DNA of 64,000 nt. Origin: Epiperipatus broadwayi. Its lineage: Eukaryota; Onychophora; Udeonychophora; Euonychophora; Peripatidae. Below are positions 56,460 to 64,000 of this stretch, piece after piece. The notes beneath the pieces were generated by a model. That model had not been told where the DNA came from, did not search any database, and saw only the letters and a program-made list of their open reading frames with translations. The position numbers and the translations under genes are program-made. The stretch lies in NCBI GenBank assembly GCA_028023455.1, contig JAQFVV010000043.1, positions 1,162,001-1,226,000 of the forward strand, read 5' to 3'. The stretch's first letter is position 1. Every line of letters starts with the position of its first letter.

Positions 56460-58611
56460 ATGAGTAGTTTATCTAATTTAATTGATAGTTATAGAATGTT
56501 TAGAAGAAAGTTGGATTTTAGAAGGAATTTTAATTATTCTGTTTTAAATTCTTTTTTAAAGTGGTTTAGGAGTAAGTGTGAAATCACTTATAATAATAAG
56601 TATTTCAAGAAATTTAAATGGTTGATTGGAAAGGCTGAAAATAAAAGTTTTGTGAAAGGAAAAGAGTTTAGATTTGGGTCTTATAAAAATAGGCCTGATG
56701 CTTCATCTGTTTTAAATTTGTCAAATTATATTTTGAATGCATCTGATTTGGCTATTTTAGCTAAGGGTCCTGGCTTTGTTCCATTTGCTAATAGAAGTTT
56801 AATTTTTGATTTTGTTTCTGCAATTGAAAGTAGTAGTAATATTTCTGATGAAAATAAAATGTCTTTACAGGTTATTTTGAATAGTCAATTACTTAAAAGA
56901 GAAAAATTTGTTTTTGCCCCTAAGGTTATTAGTTTTGTTAAAAAAAGATTGAAAGCCAATGATGTTATATTATTAAAAGAAGATAAAGGTGGCCGGTTTG
57001 TATTGTTAAATAATATTGATTTTAAAAGTAAAGTTTCTTTAGAATTAAATAATGGAAAATATGCTATTTTAGATTCTGATCCTGGTAAAAAAATAAAATC
57101 TAAATTAATTAAGATTATGAAAGTTATGGAAAATAAAAAGATTTTTGATAGAGCTACTTATTTAAATTGTTACCCTAGTGATTTTGTGGCTCCAAAGGTT
57201 TTCTTTAATTTGAAGTCTCATAAAGATAATTTTCCTTTGAGATGTATTTTTGATTTTACAGGAGGAATTGTTGATAAAATATCAAAATTTATTATAAGAT
57301 ATTTTAAGGATTACATAAAACTGGGTCAATTTTGTGTTTCTTCTTCCTTTGAAGCTTTTAAGAAAATAAATGGTTTTGTTTTGGATGATGATTGTGTTTT
57401 TGGTAGTTTAGACATTGAAAATATGTACCAATCGGTTAATAGATTAAAAAGTATTGATGTTTTTCTTTCAATTTTAAAAAAATTAGAATGTTTTTCTGCA
57501 GATAAGATTAAGGTTTTTCATGATTTGCTTTTGCTGTTAGAGGATTCAATGTATTTTATGTCTAATGATGTGTTTTATAAGATTAGAGAAGGTTGGGTTA
57601 TTGGTTATGTCATTTCTCCATTGATGTGTGCTGTCTATATTGATTATTTGGAGTGTAGTATTATTAATATGACGCTCAGGTTCTATTAAATTATTTGTTA
57701 GGTATGTTGATGATTGTTTGTTTGTTATTCAGAAAGAGAAATTAGAAGAGTTTTTATGTGGATTGAATGGTTTTGATTCTAATATTAAGTTTACAATTGA
57801 GGGGGGTGGTTTTGATTTTGTAAAATTAAAGTTTTTAGATTTAAATGTTGAGAAGGTTAATGATGTTTTGTTTTGTAGTCATTTTATAAAACCTAAAAAT
57901 TTGAGAAATATGATTAGGCCTGATAGTTATCAGCCTTTTATACATAAAAAAATGTCTTTGTTGAATTTTTGTTGTCGGAATAGAAGGCTTAATAATTTTA
58001 ATAATGATGCTGATATTCAAAAAAGTCAATTTGCTGCTGAATATGTAGAATTGGGTTATAGTCATGATTTTATTAAAAAAGTGGTATTTAATAATAATGT
58101 TTATAGTCGTGATTTGGATGATAAGAATTTTGTTGGTAAGGATGATGATTATATGTCTTTACCATTTAAAGCATCAATTTATAATTTGGTTTATAGGAAT
58201 AGTCATTTGTTAGGTGGAAAGAAGGTTGCATGGAGGAAAGGTTCTGATTTGAATTCATTACTTAATGGTTCAAAGCAGTCTATTGATAGTAGGTCTATTC
58301 CTGGTATTGTTTATAAAATTCCATGTAGTTGTGGTAAATTTTATGTAGGCCAGAGTAAATTTAGTCTTAAGGAAAGGGTTAAGGTTCATATAAGTAGAGT
58401 TAAACATAGGTATCTTAACTCAGCTTTATATATTCATGAATTGAATACAGGTCATAGAATATTGTTTGACAATGCTTCGGTTATTTTTTATGAAAAGAAT
58501 GAGTTAAAAAGAAGAATAAAGGAGACTTTGATGATAAAACTCCTTGATTCTGAGGCTATCAATCTTATGAAGACTTCTTTTGATATTAAGGGAAGGTGGA
58601 GTTTGAAATGA
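56460..58611 (+). pseudogene. Penelope-like RT + GIY-YIG protein, plus copy, one frameshift
   Basis: Seen: an open frame starts at ATG 56,460 and runs to 57,689, where one extra base near 57,671-57,678 (an altered GACGC block versus the inverted twin) causes a stop. The correct frame resumes before the RT catalytic motif YVDD (about 57,700) and continues to the stop at 58,611. RT fingers and palm occupy the first reading frame. The C-terminal GIY-YIG nuclease is visible as GIVYKIPCSCGKFYVGQS followed by LKERVKVH. The NTGHRILFDNA block and the Lys/Arg-rich C-terminus are typical of PLEs. The rest of the frame is intact, so this is a young copy broken by one lesion. Expected role: target-primed copying of element RNA. 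Confidence 0.88.
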
Positions 58612-58667
58612 ATTATGGGAAGGTTTGTTTGTTTGTATATATATATATGTTTTCCTTTAGGTTGATT

Positions 58668-58716
58668 TTCACTTGAGAAGGTCTATTTGTAGTAGATGAA
58701 ACCATGGTTGTGTAAG
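58668..58716 (+). ncRNA. Diverged hammerhead-like motif in PLE 3' region
   Basis: Seen: CAC, then UUGAGA in place of CUGANGA, a stem II of GUCUA / UAGAU with loop UUUGUAG, then GAAAC. A small stem III (ACC / GGU) follows, then U and GUG, which can pair with CAC as stem I. The core is one base short, so activity is doubtful. Hammerheads in PLE terminal repeats are established knowledge; this assignment is inference. Confidence 0.45.
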
Positions 58717-58830
58717 GATTTTGGTAAAATTTTGAATTTAATCTAGTACTGTATTGTTTTATGGTTTTGCATTTTTATTTTTGCTAGTATAGTGTTAGAC
58801 AGTTTTGTATATATATATATATATATATAT

Positions 58831-58888
58831 ATGATTTTTAGGAATTTATATATATATATATATATAATCATTTTCAACCATTATTGAT
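58831..58888. repeat. 58-bp target-site duplication, right
   Basis: Second copy of the duplication. It runs straight into the rest of the minus-oriented RTE tail (CTACTGCAGG onward), so the PLE pair split that LINE. Confidence 0.9.
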
Positions 58889-59340
58889 CTACTGCAGGAT
58901 GAAGGTCCCTCCAAGTTCTTCTTCAGTCTATAGTGTCTCTTCTCCACATCATCTCAGCACATTTTTTTATTTCATTTATCCACCTCACATATGGTCTCTT
59001 TCTAGGTCTTTTAAATTTCTTGGAATCCAGTTTAAGATTTTAACTGTCCATCTATTATCATCTCTTCTAGAAATATATCCAGCCCAAGTCCATTTCAATC
59101 ATTTAATTATTTCAATGATGTCAGTAACACCTGTTTGTTCTCTCACTCGTGTATTTTATTTTGGATCTCTCCTTGTTACTCCTAAGCCCCAGCCAAATTT
59201 AGTCCATTATGTTTCCATCTGTGGTAATAATCTAAGTAAGGATTTGTAGTTGTTAACTTCTTCTAACATCATTATCAATATTAATTTTCTTATTTTGAAA
59301 AAATCCATTGAACATTAATTTAGTCTTTTTAACATTTCTA
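58870..59340 (-). pseudogene. RTE LINE 3' end, target of the Penelope pair
   Basis: Minus-strand RTE tail extending further 5' than most copies here, into the RT thumb-proximal region. Its terminal end is duplicated on the far side of the PLE pair (54,092-54,149), which dates the PLE insertion after this LINE. Confidence 0.75.
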
Positions 59341-59481
59341 ATGTGTGTAATGTTATATGAATTTTTTTATTTTATGTGTGTGTGTATATTTTTTAATCCA
59401 GTCTTGATTAATTACAGACATTTTGGCTAATAATATTTCATAATTATGTATGTATATACATATTTTTTTGATAAATGTTAA

Positions 59482-59582
59482 CTTTTTTTTCTCATGTGTC
59501 AAAGCATCGGCCGGAAAGCAAACCCACGAACTCAGAACAACTGCTTGTAAGGTGGCTGTGCTGACCACTCGACCACTAACGT
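59482..59582 (-). mobile_element. SINE1, minus strand
   Basis: Begins with the oligo-T/CTCATGTGTCAAAGCATCGG end and finishes CACTCGACCACTAACG (box A complement). Confidence 0.75.
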
Positions 59583-59744
59583 TCAGATAAAATGTACAAC
59601 AATTATCAATATATTAGAAAAATTTGTGATTAATAAGAAAAGAAAGTGATTAAAATTCCAATGAAAACAATATAGTTACCATCAGGTAAAAATTTATGAA
59701 TAACATTATATAAAAAAATTATATGTGTGTGTATTTTGTGCACA

Positions 59745-59948
59745 GATAATGAAACTGATAACAGTAAATAAAGTAAATAATATTCTACAATTTGATAAGC
59801 TGAGTGCTTTCAGGAGGATTCATAGTCCCATACTTATAGCTACTAGAATGTTGAGTATGGGAGTAAGAATCCTTCCGAAAGTGATCATCTTATTACATTG
59901 TAGAATATTATTTACTTTATTTACTGTTATCAGCTTCATTATCTGTGC
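59745..59948. repeat. Palindrome without a ribozyme core
   Basis: Arms TAACAGTAAATAAAGTAAAT / ATTTACTTTATTTACTGTTA around GGATTCATAGTCCCATACT; near-perfect. Confidence 0.85.
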
Positions 59949-60194
59949 GCAAAGCACATATATATATTATAGATTTTACATGCTAATGAGGTAAATCTTC
60001 AACTATTTCAAAAAAATTATATATAAATTTTGGATAATAACATAATCTTAAAACAAAAAATTAAATTAACTGAAAAAAAATGAATTAATAATTAAAAAGT
60101 CAAAATTAAATAAAAATAAAACATTTATTTGTCTATGATTTTATCAATAGACAATTATTATTTAGAAACACAAACTCAAAAAAACAATTGCAAA

Positions 60195-60385
60195 CTATGA
60201 TCACATATAATATATAAAATGTGTTAAAACACACGAACACACAAAATGCTTTCAAAGGCCAAGGTCCTTGGACCTCAAAAGTGCTTAGCCACATACTTGG
60301 ATACATATATTTAGTTTATATCAATCTACAGTATTAAGATTTCTTTATCTTCAGCTTTGTGTGTTCATGTGTTTTAGTGCATTTT
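60195..60385. repeat. Imperfect palindrome
   Basis: GTGTTAAAACACACGAACACA mirrored approximately by TGTGTGTTCATGTGTTTTAG. Confidence 0.55.
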
Positions 60386-60521
60386 ATACATTTATACATC
60401 GGAATAATTAGCCACAAAGTCTATATCACATATAATATTTATAGATATTTTATTAACCAAACAAAAAGTAACTGAAGCTTCCAATGGGTTATATATTTTA
60501 AATAAACTCTCCAAAAGACAA

Positions 60522-61078
60522 TTGATACCACTTGTCTCTTAGCATTTGTTCTTGCATATGTTTAGTTTATATACATAATTGTAAATGAGGGAGTTGAATA
60601 GAATAAATGATAAAAATCACCATTTAAATATTCAGAGAACAAATGGTTGACAGGACATAATTGAAACTTCCAATGAGATTATATAATAATCAAAAAAAAA
60701 AGCAAGTCATATATAACGTGACATTACTTTTATAAGCTTGTATTTACAAAAATGTAATACAGAGAGCATATCAATAGCTCAAACAAGCTCTTAATTGATA
60801 AGTTCAGTATGAGAAAATATTTAAAATCTCTATCCAGAACCTTCCCATCTCCAGACCAACTGGTTTCGAGCTTATGGCTCACATCAGGATACTAGATCTA
60901 AAATATCAACTCAAAACCCAGCACTTATTTCATATGTAATATTTAAGACAGATGATATCACCTGTCTCTTAGCATTTGTTCTTATATATGTTTAGTTTAT
61001 ATACTTAATTGTAAATGAGGGAGTTGAATAGAATAAATGATAAGAATCACCATTTAAATATTCGGAGGACAAATTGTA
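60522..61078. repeat. Direct repeat pair, ~125 bp, 430 bp apart
   Basis: Block at 60,522-60,648 (TGTCTCTTAGCATTTGTTCT ... ACCATTTAAATATTC) recurs at 60,952-61,078 with few changes. Confidence 0.8.
60841..60890 (-). ncRNA. Diverged hammerhead-like motif
   Basis: Minus strand: CUGAUGU (A9 changed), stem II GAGC / GCUC with loop CAUAA, GAAAC, stem III ACC / GGU, C, UGGAGAUGG. Same sequence type as the 12.8-13.2 kb foldback. Confidence 0.45.
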
Positions 61079-61079
61079 T

Positions 61080-62440
61080 CATCTGTTTTTGGAGAGTTTA
61101 TGTACGTTATATTACTCATTGAAAGTTTCAGTTACTTCCTGTTTAGTTACATATATTCTGAGGTATTTATTATTTACACATATTTTATTAAATCACTGAA
61201 ATTTTAATTATTTGATTGTATTAATACTTATAACACTTAAAATTTTATTGGAAAATAATTTGGAAATATAAATACATAAGTATCTGGGTGATAATTAATA
61301 CTCTTCAGGATTCATAATTTCAGATCAAATCCTATAATATTTTTATGATTTATCATGGTAGTCGCTAGCCAAATACTTCTGATTTTGATCAAAACTGGCA
61401 TTTTCATACTCAAACATAACATGACCATCCAAAAATCTGATCATATGACTGATTATTTAAATCAATACTAAAAAGTAAACATTTACTTACACATTTAATA
61501 AAACTCATTTTTAAACAAATCAAAAAAGTGTTAATTCTGTTATTTTACAATAAAAATATTTTTTTGCTTTCTCAAAATAAATGTTAAAAAAATAGTTCTT
61601 CGACAATTGCCCAAATTGTTTTTTTAATGTAACCAAAACCATCCTGTATCTTTTTTTTGAAAGATTAATATTTCATTCTATATCTTTAATATAAAAAATT
61701 TTGTTTTTATTCACATGAATGTACAAAAAGGAAAAAATAAATTTTCTTCAGCTTTCACAAATAAAAGTGGAGCAAAAAACCAGTTAAATAAACTTGTAAA
61801 TAATCCCACTTTTGCATATCTATGCCAATCTATTCTTCTTTTAACTAATAAATAGACTGGCATTGATATAAAAAAAGTGGATATTATTCGCAAGTTTAAT
61901 TAAATGATTTTTTGTTCTGTTTTTTTACTTGTGAAAACTGAAAAAAAAAGTATTTTTTATTTTCAGTTTATTTACGAGAATAAAAATGTTTCTTTAAAAA
62001 AAAATTTTTATATTTTTTTATTTTTTACATTTTAGTTTTATGTAACACTGAATTATTAAAAACTTTTTTTTTTCAATTAACCACCTGGTTTATTGCAAGA
62101 AGTGTCAGTAAGCAGGTAGTTAAAAATGTTACATATCAAATTAAAAAAATTATTTTTTACTAATTTTATGGCTAAAATCGTTTGCAAACTTTAAAAATGT
62201 ATTTATCATTGGAAATAGATATATTTGCAAATTTTCAACTAGATCAGAAATTGGGGAAGTACGTGAAAATTGAACTACAAAAAATTTTTCAACAACGCTA
62301 AAAAAAACAGAATAAGTTAAATAAAAGCATATAAAAATTATTTTTTAAATTAAAATGGATTTTTTATTTTGGTTAAAAAAAATTTCCAAAGATAATTTTA
62401 TAATTAGCATAATTATTAATAAAAGTTGTTATCAAACTTT
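61080..62440. other. No gene recognised; old dispersed repeat
   Basis: Poly-A/T-rich. The segment 62,130-62,300 is an inverted relative of 8,960-9,115 (TTTGCAAAC and CAATTTCTGATCTAGTTGAA motifs); a short piece also occurs at 32,930-32,985. Confidence 0.5.
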
Positions 62441-62443
62441 GAT

Positions 62444-63250
62444 AAAATGGCCATCTATCATTTCAAACCCAAACGCTTTTGTATGGGCAAATCTTAAGTG
62501 TCTGAAAGTGAAAGTGTGAAGATATTAAATAATCCCTTTAAATTACTTTTACATGCTTGAATGAATGACGCTGGTGAAAATTACTAGAATTTACGATACA
62601 TCATTTTTATTTGAAATTAAATGTATGTAAATAAATCATTTATTTTATATACGTGATGTTTTATAAACTGTAATAGTTAAACAGAATTAAGCTGTTACAC
62701 ATGTGCTTTGCAGATTTTAACTATAAATGACTGAATACTAACACTTCAAACACATGATAAAGTCTTTGGGAAAAGATAGAATGGCGGCCATCTATCATTT
62801 CGAACCCAAATGCTTTTGTATGGGCAAATCTTAAGTGTCTGAAAGTGAAAGCATGAAGATATTAAATAATCACTTTAAATTACTTTTACATGCTTGAATG
62901 AATGACGCTGGTGAAAATTACTAGAATTTACAATACGTCATTCTTATTTGAAATTAAATGTATGTAAATAAATTAATTATTTTATTCATTCAAGCATGTA
63001 AAAGTAATTTAAAGTGATTATTTAATAACTTCACACTTTCACTTTCAGACACTTAAGATTTGCCCATACAAAAGCGTTTGGGTTCGAAATGATAGATGGT
63101 CATTCTATCTTTTCCCAAAGACTTTATCATGTGTTTGAAGTGTTAGTATTCAGTCTTTTATAGTTAAAATCTGCAAAGCATATGTGCAACAGCTTACTGC
63201 TGTTTAACTATTACAGTTTATAAAACATCGCGCTATATAAAATAATTGAT
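62444..63250. repeat. Direct-plus-inverted repeat cluster
   Basis: One unit (62,444-62,785) is repeated in direct orientation at 62,786 and then inverted from about 62,985. All contain CATCTATCATTTC, CTTTTGTATGGGCAAATC and TGAATGAATGACGCTGG. Same family as 23.2-23.7 kb. Confidence 0.85.
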
Positions 63251-63879
63251 TTATTTACAAACTTTGATAAGAAAAATTGAAAAATAAATTCATTTTACAT
63301 CTATACTTGTTAGGTCAGATAAAATTTATGATATAATTTAATAAAATTTAATATATATTGATCATTTTGTAAATTAAAAAATAATGTATATAAATTATTT
63401 TTTGAAAAAGTCCGTTGTATTTTTGTTTGTAAAATACCGCAGTGAAACCTTTCATAAAAGATTCTCTGCTGATTCAAATGCAAGATTATAAATAGCCAAG
63501 AAGTAAATTTTACAAATGATTATAATAAGTAAAAAAACAATCTACCATTATATACAGAAATAGGCATATATTATTAATGCTCTGATAGATAATATAAACA
63601 TTAACTAATTAAAAATTTCATGTACATGGTGTGTTAAATTCTCTATCTAAGAATCAGTTCAGTAATCAAAAATTATTCTCATTTGTAAACTTGTATTTCT
63701 AATAAATAAGTTTAAAATTGTAGGAATATAATTCAGAGTAAAGATTTAATCATTAACCCAACAGTCACTAGAGTGTGTAAAAAAGGTTGTAATGAAAGAG
63801 TTAAGAATGGAGCTGCTTTATTTTAAAATGGAATCTTAAACATTAATGTTATTAAAATTTATGATTAAATTTTAAATAT
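63251..63879. other. No gene recognised
   Basis: A+T-rich DNA without a family member of this window. Confidence 0.5.
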
Positions 63880-64000
63880 AGAGGATTTGAACTCAGATGA
63901 CAAACAGCATGGGATTTCAGAATTCTATCTTCAGATTTTCAATGGTATAGATGACTGAAGAGTTGGAGGTTGGAGTGAGTTGAAGCCTATCAATTACAGT
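63880..64000 (+). repeat. F2 fragment running off the window
   Basis: GAGGATTTGAACTCAGATG joined to the central GATTTTCAATGGTATAGATG and GAGTGAGTTGAAGCC segment; continues past the window end. Confidence 0.65.

Larger units (their letters stand above)
54150..58830. mobile_element. Head-to-head pair of Penelope-like elements
   Basis: Seen: two nearly identical PLE copies face away from each other. The minus-strand copy runs from about 56,397 down to 54,182 and the plus-strand copy from about 56,460 up to 58,800, with roughly 65-170 bp of unshared DNA between them. The whole unit is flanked by a perfect-length 58-bp direct duplication of target sequence, so it entered as one piece. Each outer end runs into an (AT)n tract; the minus copy ends about 45 bp earlier than the plus copy. 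PLEs are EN+ retroelements with RT plus GIY-YIG nuclease, and inverted arrangements are known for them. Confidence 0.9.

Noticed and set aside
59745-59948. Hammerhead in this palindrome (CTGAGTGCTTTCAGGAGG region)
   Set aside because: No CUGANGA followed by paired stem II and GAAA in either arm.

Overview
This window is animal genomic DNA, strongly A+T-rich by eye, with no bacterial features: there are no operons, Shine-Dalgarno starts or CRISPR arrays. I place it in an invertebrate-type metazoan genome because it combines GIY-YIG Penelope-like elements (PLEs), RTE-type and other non-LTR retrotransposons, several tRNA-derived SINE families, a hAT MITE and an LTR-element remnant. It also carries a spliced gene of motile cilia. 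I cannot name the species.

The only host gene I can support lies on the minus strand and spans most of the window. Six short exons (51,415-51,299; 40,035-39,883; 32,688-32,585; 17,271-17,137; 11,893-11,761; 7,204-7,095) have AG/GT borders. The last five join in a continuous, phase-consistent frame and read as HYDIN, the ASH/MSP-domain protein of the axonemal central pair. Both ends of the gene lie outside what I could find, and at least one ASH domain is missing between the first two exons. Most of the other DNA is therefore intronic.

Region by region. 1-9.4 kb: HYDIN exon at 7.1 kb, three F1 foldback elements, RTE tails (one amplified as a 136-bp triplet) and a SINE3. 9.4-24.7 kb: two HYDIN exons, foldbacks of families F2-F6, I-like LINE remnants, another decayed LINE at 19.2-20.6 kb, and SINE1/SINE2 copies. 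24.7-28 kb: a decayed Penelope fragment split by an F1 monomer, an inverted SINE2 pair and a 720-bp F3 palindrome. 28-40 kb: gene-poor intron with F1/F2 copies and two HYDIN exons. 40.5-46.8 kb: F1, a hAT MITE with 8-bp target duplication, and an LTR-element remnant with a gag-like ORF between two 0.85-kb direct repeats. 47-53.9 kb: palindromes, I-like LINEs, the HYDIN exon at 51.3 kb and an inverted SINE2 pair. 54.1-58.9 kb: two nearly identical Penelope copies joined head to head and inserted as one unit, with a 58-bp target duplication, into an RTE tail. 59-64 kb: RTE tail, SINE1, palindromes and long direct/inverted repeats.

The most interesting result is the palindromic DNA. At least five unrelated foldback families, and one tRNA-derived SINE, carry hammerhead-ribozyme cores: CUGANGA, then a base-paired stem II, then GAAA(C), then an NUH site. 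Several also have a stem I with an internal loop or bulge. Wherever a pair is complete, the ribozyme strands point outward from the centre, the same head-to-head arrangement as the autonomous Penelope pair. I infer a hammerhead-bearing, possibly Penelope-mobilised family of inverted-dimer retroelements. This rests on sequence reading only and needs alignment, covariance searches and cleavage tests.
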